This document shows, one piece after another, positions 35,562 through 43,782 of a DNA stretch of 64,000 nt (position 1 is its first letter; each line of letters begins with the position of its first letter). Made by a program: the position numbers and the translations under genes. Source of the DNA: Vreelandella alkaliphila. Its GTDB lineage: Bacteria > Pseudomonadota > Gammaproteobacteria > Pseudomonadales > Halomonadaceae. Location of the stretch: assembly GCF_016107625.1 (NCBI RefSeq), contig NZ_JABASV010000007.1:124001-188000 (forward strand), written 5' to 3'. The notes beneath the pieces were generated by a model. That model had not been told where the DNA came from, made no database searches, and was given only the letters and a program-made list of their open reading frames with translations.

Positions 35562-35819
35562 CTAGGCTTTTTCCTCGCCGAATATTTCTTTTGCTTGATC
35601 ACCCGTAAGCGGTGCGTCCCAGCCTTCCTCGTAAGTGATTTGATCTTTCATCACGCCGAATATTGACTGCCAGCCATGGTCATCACCATTCGCTGTCGTC
35701 GGGATCTTCATGAGTTTCACGGTGCCTGCGTCCCCGCTGATGGTGATGTCATGTCCTTGCTGTGCCAACGCGATGACCTCTTCTAACTGTTGCTGCGCCT
35801 CATCAACTGAGATTTTCAT
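35562..35819 (-). CDS. Phd/YefM-family antitoxin, apparently without toxin
   Basis: An 85-residue protein. Residues ~1-45 (MKISVDEAQQQLEEVIALAQ; ITISGDAGTVKLMKI) match the Phd/YefM antitoxin fold, which dimerises, binds its promoter and neutralises a toxin through the C-tail. AAGGAG precedes ATG 35819 at 9-base spacing. The position of a toxin gene, just downstream on the minus strand, has only a 38-codon frame (ending around 35436) that I do not recognise, so the toxin seems lost or very diverged. Confidence 0.75.
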   Translation of the reverse strand: MKISVDEAQQQLEEVIALAQQGHDITISGDAGTVKLMKIPTTANGDDHGWQSIFGVMKDQITYEEGWDAPLTGDQAKEIFGEEKA

Positions 35820-36052
35820 TTGCTTAAGCTCCTTACTTACTTCGCCTGATTCAAGAATAGCCTGAGTCGAGTGAACAGCGAATTGATTACGTTGAAACTA
35901 AGCTCCAACGCTTCCAAATTTGCGTTCTAAGGAGCGAAGCTGGGAGGGGGTTGGGCTTTCCTTGGGTCGCTAGTAAGAACGTCCTGGAAGGCTTAAATAG
36001 GGCTTTTGGAAGGTGTTTTATGGATGGGAAGCAAAGCAATGGTAGTTTGCTG

Positions 36053-36289
36053 CTAGCTTGAAAGGAAACCCCGAATAATCCAACGGATGGTGAGACCGGA
36101 ACAAAAGGCCAGAGCTGGTAGAAGCACCGACCACAGAGCCATCAAAACCAATTCGGAATACACAGGATGGGATGAAAAAAAAGTAGTGATGAACAGGATT
36201 ACGCACAGCAAGAACCAGAGCGCGCTGCCTACCATCCACAGACGCATCCAGCCCGGTGACACTAACGCTTTTTCGATTTTATCTTTCAA
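36053..36289 (-). CDS. Small two-TM membrane protein
   Basis: A 78-residue frame with two hydrophobic segments (WMVGSALWFLLCVILFITTFF, and LVLMALWSVLLPALAFCSGL) and basic ends, giving a helical hairpin. The start is TTG at 36287-36289 with AGGAAG about 7 bases upstream. No family is recognised. It is isolated in coding-poor DNA, so it is only moderately supported; the overlapping plus-strand frame has no ribosome binding site. Confidence 0.45.
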   Translation of the reverse strand: MKDKIEKALVSPGWMRLWMVGSALWFLLCVILFITTFFSSHPVYSELVLMALWSVLLPALAFCSGLTIRWIIRGFLSS

Positions 36290-37560
36290 TGGTCTGCTTC
36301 CTGACTTAGCTGCTCAAGTTATTCTAGGACGCACCTTTCTAGTCTAAATTTACTTTATTGTCTACAGCGGTGAGTGACTCATCAGTGAAAGGGTGAGTGT
36401 GACTGGTGACGTGAAAATTCTAGGCCAGCAGTAACTTGATTCGAGCTGTTTTCTGAGAGTGCCGAGCTTATTAACCGGAAAGTCGTAGGAAAACGCTAGG
36501 CAAACTAATCCTAGCGATTTCAGCAAACACGCCTTCAAGCAAACGGAACACACAATCCCGTAGCTGCTCACCGAAGCAGAGAGAGTGAGGTCAACGCTGA
36601 GCAAGACCGTTATCGTTAAGAAAATAGTCTTTGCTACTTCGGAGACGGTATTGCTCTGCACCTTTCATGCTGAAAGGCTAAAACGTAGTTAGCTACGTGA
36701 GATACGATGAGAGTGAAGGTCAGTATCAATACGTTGGTGCTGGAGAGGCTGGATCGGACATGAAAGGGTGATCAGCTCTATCTGACGAGCGCCGCGCCGC
36801 GCGCTCATTCCCTCACTCCCCTCATCTTCAATGCTTTCACAGCAGAGAGTGAGTAACTGACCTCGGTTGTTCAGTCTCTTTTTCAATCACGTTTATTACC
36901 TGTTAGTTAGTGTAATTAAACAGCTACTACACTAACTGATGCGTAGATGGTCGAAAGCCAGCAGTGGTGCGGGCTTCGTGAGGGTTTTGTTGCTTTGATT
37001 GGTTGCATTTTTTCCACTCCGTATTTGCCCGAAATGGGCAGTAAAGTCATCGGCTGCACCTGTATTGACATAGCGGGTATCCAGTTAGGCGTTGTGGTGG
37101 CGGTAAACTTATTCGCCCCTTTTGTGATGACGCCCTGGCACTAAAAACTATAAGCCCTCCGCATGGGTATTCTCATGAACGTGACCAATGATTCCAGAGA
37201 CGACTTAAAATCGGTCACTGTATAACGGGATACGAAATCATGTTCAAACGGAATGGGCGGTCCCAGTAGGACGGAATATACATCACATGGACGCGAGCGC
37301 AGGGCCAAGAGTCATAGCCGGTGTTTATTGTGAAGCTTGCGATCTCTCACCAATCGCTCTGTAGTGCGTTTAAAGGCGCGATAGCAGAAAGCTAAGACTA
37401 CCTAGCTATCAGCGTGAGAAAACGTCTTGGTGAGTGAATTTGATGGGTTTTGAAGCGGAAAAGGCCAGAGGAACAAATGTGTTGTGATCGTTCAAGGTGA
37501 AGAAAGCACCGCTGGATGATCTAGCTGTCGATTGCCTAAGCAAAATCCTGGAGAGCGACG
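36290..37560. other. Coding-poor stretch
   Basis: About 1.3 kb with three short frames (36362-36661 and 36689-36886 on the minus strand, 36947-37144 on the plus strand), none with a convincing ribosome binding site or recognisable protein. No strong repeats were seen here. Confidence 0.4.
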
Positions 37561-37830
37561 ATGACAAACGACCTCGCCGAAATTACCGTCTACATGACCA
37601 AGCACCCTGAGAGAGGGCCAAGGTTATTCGTTAAGGCGAAGGGTGCGCGGTTAAAGGTTAGCCGCAGCGTCACTATGGCCGAGGCGATTGCCATCTGGAG
37701 AGGCGAATTTCCTGAGAGTCTAAGTGACATGATGACCGAGGCTCAGTTCCGAGGTTATCAGGCTGAGTTTGTGTTCCAGGCGGACATGTATTTTCAGCAC
37801 CTTGGGGCTGAGATCGACCTGAGTCAGTAG
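37561..37830 (+). CDS. Hypothetical protein (89 aa)
   Basis: An 89-residue soluble protein (MTNDLAEITVYMTKHPERGP; FVKAKGARLKVSRSVTM). GGAGAG precedes the ATG by 6 bases, which supports translation. The sequence suggests a small alpha/beta fold; no family is recognised. It lies between two coding-poor stretches of the island, just left of the inverted-repeat element. Codon use looks unremarkable. Confidence 0.5.
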   Translation: MTNDLAEITVYMTKHPERGPRLFVKAKGARLKVSRSVTMAEAIAIWRGEFPESLSDMMTEAQFRGYQAEFVFQADMYFQHLGAEIDLSQ

Positions 37831-37954
37831 GTGATGGCCAAAGAGAAGCAGGTGCGGGGCGTCTTGGCCAGTTTTTCTCTTCTTTCTCCGAGAGTTTGTT
37901 TTTCTATCTAAGTAAGGCGTTTTTTCCGCCAACCATCTCTACTGCTACAAGATT

Positions 37955-38961
37955 CTAATACCTTCGGAATAGGGTTTATATATAGAGGGAATGAGGCATT
38001 CAATACAAGAACTCCGCCTCATCCTTTACTCCTCGGTTTGCACCTCATGGACACTGCCGTGATCACTGCCTTGGCGTGATTGGAAATCGTTCGGCTTTCC
38101 CTGTGCGTGGCGGTTGTCGTGAGGCAGCTCCCTTGGCAGCCGTTATCCTATGTAGGCAGAGCTTTTCCCAATCCCACGGTTATTAGGGAGACGCCTTGGC
38201 AGCTTCAGATGAATGTAGGCAGAGCCGTTTTCAATGCCGAGCTAATCAGGTAACGGCAGACCCGCAGCGCCGTGGCTCTCTCGAAAAATCTAGGCAAAGC
38301 CTTTCCCAATGGTGGGCGGCCAAGGTTCGGTGTAAGAGCGTGGCGATGGCAGAGGCGGCATTCCCGCCAAATTCTCCTCCCTAACGCTTTCGCCACTCTC
38401 AGTCTTTCCTACACGGTCTCTGCCTACGAGCAAAACTCACAAGGCTCTGCCACTTACACGGCGTAAACAGTTCTCACCGGTGAATAATCGGGCTTCTGTG
38501 AGTAGGCTGCTGCTTACACGGCTCTCTCATAGGCTGGTGTCTCCGCGATCAGATTCCTTTTCTCTGGCTTCAAGCTTCTCCATGAGCGGTTGATTCTCCG
38601 GTTCTGGTCTTGTTGTTTTGCTCTCTTGGCATTTTGTTTCTATCTGAGGTTCTTCGGTTTGATTCGCTGTGCCTTGAAAAAACCGGTCTGGTTTTCATGG
38701 TGTTCGGGGAGGGGGTGCCGACGAGGCTGTGCCTTGTAAAAAATAGACCTTGTTTTCGTGGTGTTCGGCGGAATTCTGAGGGTCAGCGGAACAGCCTGGG
38801 ACACGGGATAGCCTGAGCCGGAAGAGACCGTGCCTTTGGTGGTCTGCTTTCCCTGAGCCTGCGAGGGGAGAAACCCCTGTTCCGAGGATTTCAGTTTAGG
38901 CAGAGTTCTTGTATTGAATGCCTCATTCCCTCTATATAAATATCCTCTCCGAAGTAATTAG
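37955..38961. mobile_element. 1-kb non-coding element with terminal inverted repeats
   Basis: A 36-base sequence (37979-38014) is repeated exactly in reverse complement at 38903-38938. Outside the perfect part, similarity continues for ~25 bases on each side (37955 and 38961), giving arms of about 62 bases. No ORF fills the interior. Two internal repeat families are present: CCTTGGCAGC...TAGGCAGAGC units 63 bases apart (38131 and 38194) and GCTGTGCCTTG...TGGTGTTCGG units 60 bases apart (38666 and 38726). No target-site duplication was recognised. It could be a MITE-like element or a structured replication/packaging region. Confidence 0.6.
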
Positions 38962-39126
38962 TAATAATACAAGTAAGGGAAATTGGTCGGAGTGAGCGGG
39001 CGGCCGCCGAGCCTTCTGCCTGGATGTTCGTCTCTCTGAGCGCTTTTGAGCATGATCGGGGTGATGTTGTTTCCTGCTGCTCACGTTGGATGCTTGAGTG
39101 TGTCGGGAAGCTGTCAAATTTCGTCT

Positions 39127-39417
39127 GTGTGACGTTTCCCTGCTCGATGCTAGTCAACGTATATGTCGGATCGGGAAACGTCTTAAAACGCTTCTTTTGC
39201 GCTTAACTATAAGTCTTGAAAATTCGCCCAAAAATGTGACGTTATGTTGACGTTGTTTTTGGCGTTTTGAGGGTATCTTGAGCAAAAGAAAACCCCCGTA
39301 TCATGGGGGTTTGAGGTTGTTTCAGAGGGTCAAAACAAAACGTCACATTTACTCTTATACTTGGCTTACAAACGTCACATTTTTCGGCCTTAGTATAAGT
39401 GGCGAAACGTCACATTA
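39127..39417. repeat. Iteron-like array of AAACGTCACA repeats
   Basis: AAACGTCACA-type repeats occur at 39127-39136 and 39232-39243 (minus orientation) and at 39338-39350, 39370-39382 and 39405-39417 (plus orientation). The last three are 32 and 35 bases apart, about three helical turns. Between them are CTTATACTTG (39354-39363) and its reverse GTATAAG (39393-39399). The array ends about 110 bases before the Xre-like gene, so it may be its operator or an origin. Confidence 0.7.
39290..39312 (-). terminator. Hairpin, possible minus-strand terminator
   Basis: AAACCCCC (39290-39297) pairs with GGGGGTTT (39305-39312). On the minus strand it is followed by TTTTCTTTT. No minus-strand gene with its stop just upstream was recognised, so the role is uncertain. 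Confidence 0.45.
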
Positions 39418-39528
39418 TTGCTGTGAAAACTTCCGCTCACATTGGGCTGACTACGCCGCTAAATTTCCGTTTCACACCAGTCCTCAGCGGAAAATAATGC
39501 TCATGTCCATTAACGAAGGAGCATTGCG

Positions 39529-39930
39529 ATGTTGAACGGTAGCAGCGTGTCGGATTTTGTTGTGAAGCGTCAGAAAGAGCTGGGTTTGGCGAATGCAGAT
39601 CTAGCCAACGCGCTTGGTTACAGCAACCATAACGTCATCACCATGATAAGAAGCGGTAAGACAAGGCTGCCACTGGATAAGGTTCGGCCAATGGCGCGCG
39701 TGTTAGATGTCGACCTGGCGTGGTTATTCCGAGCAGTGATGAGCGAGTATGTGCCGGATACGTTGGCAGCTATTGAGCAGAGTCTTGGAGCGTTTACGTC
39801 GCAGAATGAGCGTAATCTACTTGAGGTTTGGCGTCATGCTACCGACAGTAGCGATCCCGAGATAACCGACGAGTTGAGAAAGGGTTTTATGAGCATTATG
39901 CGGCTCAAGGAAGAGCTTGCTAAGCCCTAA
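39529..39930 (+). CDS. Xre/phage-repressor-like transcriptional regulator
   Basis: A 133-residue protein. Residues ~8-65 form a helix-turn-helix of Xre/lambda-repressor type (LGLANADLANALGYSNHNVITMIRSGKTRLP), and the rest is helical, probably for dimerisation. AAGGAG lies 8 bases before ATG 39529. The AAACGTCACA array upstream is a natural candidate for its operator, so it could regulate itself. It is convergent with the integrase gene and may control integration or excision. A hairpin (39946-39972) follows. Confidence 0.75.
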   Translation: MLNGSSVSDFVVKRQKELGLANADLANALGYSNHNVITMIRSGKTRLPLDKVRPMARVLDVDLAWLFRAVMSEYVPDTLAAIEQSLGAFTSQNERNLLEVWRHATDSSDPEITDELRKGFMSIMRLKEELAKP

Positions 39931-39945
39931 CGAAGTAGGCAGCAG

Positions 39946-39972
39946 CACCGAAGCTGGACGTCAGCTTCGGTG
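39946..39972. terminator. Hairpin between the regulator and integrase genes
   Basis: CACCGAAGCTG (39946-39956) and CAGCTTCGGTG (39962-39972) form a perfect 11-bp stem with a 5-base loop between two convergent stops. Neither side has a good T run, so it is a probable but atypical terminator. Confidence 0.5.
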
Positions 39973-39989
39973 TGTATTCGTTGTTTCGC

Positions 39990-41729
39990 TTACGAATGGA
40001 CTGCGCTTACACCGGATTTCTTTTGAAAGGATTGCCATCTTATTGACGATAACTCAATCCCAGGATATTGGACGGCTTCAACTACTGACTGCAAAAACGA
40101 TAATTCTTTGCCCCTGCCATACCGCGATGTCATCAATGAGCTGGCGTGTCCTAATATCCAGCGGGTGTCTTCATCACGCAAGATTTCGCCATTAGGCAGT
40201 TTGCCTCGTCGAGCAGCGTCGGCAAACGTGTGTCTAAACGAGTGAAATGACACGCTTGAACCATCAGCTCGTTGATCTGGGCGGCACAAAACGCCACATC
40301 TATCCAAATAGCCGTAGCGAATACGTGGCTTACCGTGTCTATCGACTCCGTTAGGCCCGCCTTTGAACCACTCGGTGATTATTTTTCCTTTTCCTGGTGC
40401 GCCTCGGACATATTGATCAAAAAGTCCAGTGGGGCGAAGAGGGTGCTCCCGTCTTTGCTTAACGTAATCAAGCAGGCCAATCTTAATAAGCACCGAATGG
40501 ATGGGAACACGTCGTCGTGATCCCTTGGTCTTAAGCTCTTTGCCGCTATCTTTGGAGCTGCTTTCGGTCGTAATGTCAAAGAACCAGATTCCGGCCTCAT
40601 TTTTGATGTCGTCTAGCTCAAGCTGGATGATTTCTCCAAGCCTAGCGCCCGACAGTAGTGCGATGAGAGGCGTCCAGTATTTAGCGCAATCGTAAGATGT
40701 ATCACGCTTCTTGAAACGTGTAGTGAAGCTGTCGCCATAGCTTGAGCCAGGAAATATCAGCTTCAACTCTTCAATGGTGAAGGGGTGCTTGTCGACTTCA
40801 CTGGCACTCCGTCTTTGCGTTGTGTCTATAACGCTGGCGGGATTGGTCTCAATCCAGCCGTATTTACGCGCGTGCTCTAATATGTTTTTTAGCACTAGTA
40901 AGCGGTTCTTGGTCGCCTGGGAACCTGTGATAGGTCTGTCGTGAGACGAACGGCACATAGTTGCGGCGATCTTTGCGTCTACATTTTTGGGGTAGTTACG
41001 GCAGTGCTGTTCGGCTTCTCGACATGCGTTGATGTCGATCTCATGAAGACAGGTCTCCTGAAAATAATACTTCCAGAAAGAAACGTTTCGAGATTCTTTA
41101 TCGAAAGTGCTCGACCGCAGTGTCTTGTCGTATTCACGGTTCCGTTTATACAGCTCTATATAGTCATCAGCTACCTCGGTAAATAGCTTCTGGTCAGCAA
41201 CGGCTGTATGTGAAGATGAATGAGCTGTTTGAGTGAGCGCGGACCTGCCCATACGCCGATCGAGGTCATCCCTGAGCCTGATGATGATGTCCGCTTCTTT
41301 TTCGGGACAACCAAAATCTACCTCTACCTCTTGGCCAAGATAGGCGTCTTTCATGTAATGAAGCACCAGTCCCTTAAGCGCTAGTGGCTTTGAGGGCGGA
41401 CGTTGCATGGGTATGGGTATGTCAGATAAAGCAAAGAGAGGGGCCTGGGCTTGCTGCGACTTCTGATGGGGTTTTAAAGCCGCAAGGGCACCATAAGGGA
41501 TATGAATGTCGTTCAATGACTTACCATTCCTCAAGGCATCATAGACAACCTGGAAGCTGAGCCAAATTTCCATAGCACGACGCTTGGCTGTTGCTTTGCA
41601 GGGGGTTTTCAAACTAAGCCGAAATTCCCGCTTCCCGCCAAAATGGCTTCGAAGAGCGAGAGGAATGATTACACGAGCGTAGAAAATTGAGTTATGACGA
41701 TTTCTTGAAAGGTAGCTTCCGTATGCCAT
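39990..41729 (-). CDS. Tyrosine site-specific integrase of the island
   Basis: A ~579-residue tyrosine recombinase. The N-terminal part (~1-200) includes YARVIIPLALRSHFGGKREF, an arm-binding-like domain. The catalytic domain carries R in LLSGARLGEIIQLEL near 375, H-x-x-R in FHSFRHTFADAA near 510, H in ILGHASSLM near 535 and the nucleophile Y in TSRYGRG near 545. ATG 41729 (MAYGSYLSRNRH) is chosen because a longer frame would start inside the att-side repeat; GGAA lies upstream. It lies 95 bases from the att repeat in the tRNA 3' end, the usual place for an island integrase. Confidence 0.9.
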   Translation of the reverse strand: MAYGSYLSRNRHNSIFYARVIIPLALRSHFGGKREFRLSLKTPCKATAKRRAMEIWLSFQVVYDALRNGKSLNDIHIPYGALAALKPHQKSQQAQAPLFALSDIPIPMQRPPSKPLALKGLVLHYMKDAYLGQEVEVDFGCPEKEADIIIRLRDDLDRRMGRSALTQTAHSSSHTAVADQKLFTEVADDYIELYKRNREYDKTLRSSTFDKESRNVSFWKYYFQETCLHEIDINACREAEQHCRNYPKNVDAKIAATMCRSSHDRPITGSQATKNRLLVLKNILEHARKYGWIETNPASVIDTTQRRSASEVDKHPFTIEELKLIFPGSSYGDSFTTRFKKRDTSYDCAKYWTPLIALLSGARLGEIIQLELDDIKNEAGIWFFDITTESSSKDSGKELKTKGSRRRVPIHSVLIKIGLLDYVKQRREHPLRPTGLFDQYVRGAPGKGKIITEWFKGGPNGVDRHGKPRIRYGYLDRCGVLCRPDQRADGSSVSFHSFRHTFADAARRGKLPNGEILRDEDTRWILGHASSLMTSRYGRGKELSFLQSVVEAVQYPGIELSSIRWQSFQKKSGVSAVHS

Positions 41730-41743
41730 TTTTAAATTCCGAA

Positions 41744-41766
41744 TGTCACACCTAAGTGTCACACCT
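41744..41766. repeat. Arm-type integrase site candidates, right end
   Basis: TGTCACACCTAAGTG (41744-41758, identical to 17150-17164) is followed directly by a second partial copy TGTCACACCT (41757-41766). Two half-overlapping copies beside the core attR repeat fit a cooperative binding site upstream of the integrase gene. Confidence 0.55.
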
Positions 41767-41823
41767 TCGGTTGGCAATGCGATTGATATCGCTGAAAGCT
41801 ATGATCCGTATAAGTTGGATCAA

Positions 41824-41844
41824 AAATTGGTGCGGATGGGGAGA
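41824..41844. repeat. attR: right copy of the 21-bp tRNA-Leu 3'-end repeat
   Basis: Identical to 17045-17065. The repeat includes the encoded CCA end and acceptor stem of tRNA-Leu, so the tRNA gene stays intact at this end after integration. Confidence 0.9.
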
Positions 41845-41912
41845 CTCGAACTCCCACACCTTACGGCACTAGAACCTAAATCTAGCGTGTCTACCAATTC
41901 CACCACATCCGC
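41828..41912 (-). tRNA. tRNA-Leu(UAG)
   Basis: The minus strand from 41912 to 41828 gives an 85-base tRNA: acceptor stem GCGGATG pairing with CATCCGC, D loop with GGAATTGGTAGACA, anticodon stem CTAGA/TCTAG with loop TTTAGGT (anticodon TAG, 41876-41878 on the plus strand), a long variable arm typical of Leu, T arm with GTTCGAG, and an encoded CCA. It is the island's integration target; the 3' end faces the integrase gene. Confidence 0.95.
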
Positions 41913-41998
41913 TGAAGACGAGACGTATATTAACAGCATTCGTATTAATGTCAACGGTGTATCATTAAAATTGTTAATTAAACCAGTCTGGGAAAAGT

Positions 41999-42718
41999 AT
42001 GTTTCTGACGCGGTTGGTACATGGTGCAAACACTTGGGCCAAAAAGGGGCTGCCAGGCTACTGTGCGTTTTGCCTTTCTCCCGGGCAAACCAGTGGTGGT
42101 TGGTGTCAGGAGTGTTTTGAACAGTTGCCGTGGAATGCCAATGGCTGCTGGCAGTGTAAAGAGCCTTGGGGTGTTGGGGGCGTAGCATCCGTTCAATCTG
42201 TTTGTGGTCACTGCAGAGAGAACCCTCCAGCGTTTACCGTCGCGACGGTGGAGCTTTTATTTGAAGAGCCTATAAGAGAGTTAGTTCATGACTTTAAATT
42301 TAATGCGTCGCCCCGTGCGGGAATGTTGCTGGTAGAGCTGATGATGAGTAAAGCTCCCAGCTATTTGGGAGGAGGTCTCTTGCCTGTGCCGATGCATACC
42401 ACTCGAGCGCGGCAGCGTGGTTTTAATCAGTCTCGCTGGTTGGCTGATCAACTAGGCAAGCGGGTCAAATTGCCCGTGTTAACGGCTGAATGTCGTCAAC
42501 AGCTGCCTTCTCAACGGACGTTAAACAGAAATGAGCGAGCAAAAAATTTAGTAGGTGCCTTTCATATTAATGGTCCACTCCCACCACATCTCACGATTAT
42601 TGACGACGTTGTTACTACTGGCGCGACCTGCCAAGCACTTGCTGAAGAAGCGCTTCGTGCGGGTGCTAAACGTGTCGATATTTGGGCAGTTGCTCGAACA
42701 CCTCTGGTGCATAATTGA
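41999..42718 (+). CDS. comF: ComF family phosphoribosyltransferase-like protein
   Basis: A 239-residue ComF-like protein. The N-terminal ~75 residues carry zinc-ribbon pairs (CAFC, CWQC, CGHC). The C-terminal part is a type I PRTase fold with LTIIDDVVTTGATCQALAEEA as the PRPP loop (~195-212). ComF helps natural transformation and also occurs widely in non-competent bacteria; the substrate is unknown. It is the first chromosomal gene to the right of the island, divergent from tRNA-Leu. Confidence 0.85.
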   Translation: MFLTRLVHGANTWAKKGLPGYCAFCLSPGQTSGGWCQECFEQLPWNANGCWQCKEPWGVGGVASVQSVCGHCRENPPAFTVATVELLFEEPIRELVHDFKFNASPRAGMLLVELMMSKAPSYLGGGLLPVPMHTTRARQRGFNQSRWLADQLGKRVKLPVLTAECRQQLPSQRTLNRNERAKNLVGAFHINGPLPPHLTIIDDVVTTGATCQALAEEALRAGAKRVDIWAVARTPLVHN

Positions 42719-42751
42719 TAGAATGCAGGCTTAATTGCACAGGAGCGGTAT

Positions 42752-43726
42752 ATGCCACACCCGTTTAGTACGCTTTCTCCGGACACAGTGATGTCTGCTG
42801 CGGAGTCTGTTGGGATTTGGCCAGCTGGCGAACCGTTTGCACTTAATAGCTATGAAAATCGAGTGCTGATGTTTCGTGACGATGACGGTAAGCGCTGGGT
42901 TGTGAAGTTCTATCGTCCTGATCGTTGGGCATATGAGGTCATTCAGGAAGAGCATGATTTTCTTCAAGAGTTGGCTGCTGCTAATGTGCCCGTTGTTGCG
43001 CCCTGGCGGGATCAGCATGGCAAATCACTCCATACTTACCAGCAATTTCGCTTCACGCTTTACCCTCAATGCAGTGGTCAAGCGCCTGAGTTAGACAATC
43101 CTTCGCATCTTTTTGCATTAGGTAATGCGTTAGGGCGGTTACATGCAGTGTCATCACGAAAGGCGTTTGTGTACCGTCCAACATTAGAGTGGCAGGGCGA
43201 TATTCATGATGCTGAGGCCCGTGTTATCGAGAGTAAAAGGCTAAGCAAGCATCAGCAGCGCGCTTATCACAACGTTGTACAGAAAATTCTTCGTCATCTT
43301 GAAAAGCACCCCATCGCCAGCAATCAAATGATTCGAACGCATGGTGATTGTCATCTGGGCAATGTTTTAGGAAGAGATGAATCATTTACCTTGGTGGATT
43401 TTGACGATTGCCTTATGGCGCCCGCTATCCAAGATATATGGATGCTGTTACCCGTTGATGATCCATCTGGCTGGCGTGCACAGCTAAGTGAAATTGTTGA
43501 AGGCTATGAAGAGGAGCAAACATTTCCGCAACACCAGATGTCGCTAATCGAGCCGTTGCGGGCTTATCGTCTTATCCGATACACCGCGTGGCTTGTTTCT
43601 CGCTGGGATGATCCAGCGTTTCCTCGTGCGTTTCCATGGCTGGCGGAGAGCGGTTATTGGGATCAGCACATCCGCCAGCTTGAGCAGCAGTTGTTACAGC
43701 TTGAAAAGCTTATTTGGCTAGCATAA
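42752..43726 (+). CDS. srkA: Stress response kinase SrkA (YihE)
   Basis: A 324-residue aminoglycoside-phosphotransferase-fold kinase. The catalytic loop is THGDCHLGNVLG near 204-215 (Brenner motif HGDxHxxN) and the metal-binding Asp is in LVDFDDC near 222-228. N-terminal GEPFALNSYENRVLMF is typical of SrkA/YihE. In E. coli this Ser/Thr kinase protects cells against envelope stress and death pathways. A good ribosome binding site (AGGAG) precedes ATG 42752. It follows comF after 33 bases and may be co-transcribed. Confidence 0.85.
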   Translation: MPHPFSTLSPDTVMSAAESVGIWPAGEPFALNSYENRVLMFRDDDGKRWVVKFYRPDRWAYEVIQEEHDFLQELAAANVPVVAPWRDQHGKSLHTYQQFRFTLYPQCSGQAPELDNPSHLFALGNALGRLHAVSSRKAFVYRPTLEWQGDIHDAEARVIESKRLSKHQQRAYHNVVQKILRHLEKHPIASNQMIRTHGDCHLGNVLGRDESFTLVDFDDCLMAPAIQDIWMLLPVDDPSGWRAQLSEIVEGYEEEQTFPQHQMSLIEPLRAYRLIRYTAWLVSRWDDPAFPRAFPWLAESGYWDQHIRQLEQQLLQLEKLIWLA

Positions 43727-43782
43727 CAATTGCAACGGTAGTTAATTAAGCATCGGCCCCATTGATGATGAGTGACGTGGTT

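Larger units (their letters stand above)
37831..39528. other. Coding-poor stretch with inverted-repeat element and iteron-like array
   Basis: About 1.7 kb with no supported gene. It contains the element at 37955-38961, the AAACGTCACA array (39127-39417), and a hairpin at 39290-39312. Several frames of 60-90 codons run across the inverted repeats and have no ribosome binding sites. Confidence 0.5.
17045..41844. mobile_element. Integrative genomic island at tRNA-Leu(UAG), about 24.8 kb
   Basis: The island is defined by the 21-bp direct repeat at its ends, a tyrosine integrase gene at the tRNA-proximal end, and foreign cargo between them: a restriction-like operon, a HUH/Gp2-like protein, a serine recombinase, an Xre-like regulator, an orphan antitoxin and structured non-coding DNA. 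Genes outside both junctions are ordinary chromosomal genes. No conjugation genes or phage structural genes were seen, so it would be non-self-transmissible or mobilised by a helper. Confidence 0.9.

Noticed and set aside
36362..37144. Three short frames in coding-poor DNA
   Set aside because: None has a ribosome binding site or a plausible domain.
38131..38790. CRISPR array
   Set aside because: The repeats are too few, imperfect and about 60 bases in period without constant spacers; no cas genes are present.
38196..38816. Short frames inside the inverted-repeat element
   Set aside because: They follow the internal repeats and overlap each other in several frames, so coding is unlikely.
37955..38961. 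Recombination sites of the serine recombinase
   Set aside because: The inverted repeats are 36-62 bases and lack the short dyad core of res or inv sites.
39278..39535. 85-codon frame upstream of the Xre-like gene
   Set aside because: It is formed by the AAACGTCACA array and overlaps the regulator's start.
17045..41844. Complete prophage
   Set aside because: There are no capsid, tail, terminase or lysis genes; only integrase, regulator and HUH-like genes.
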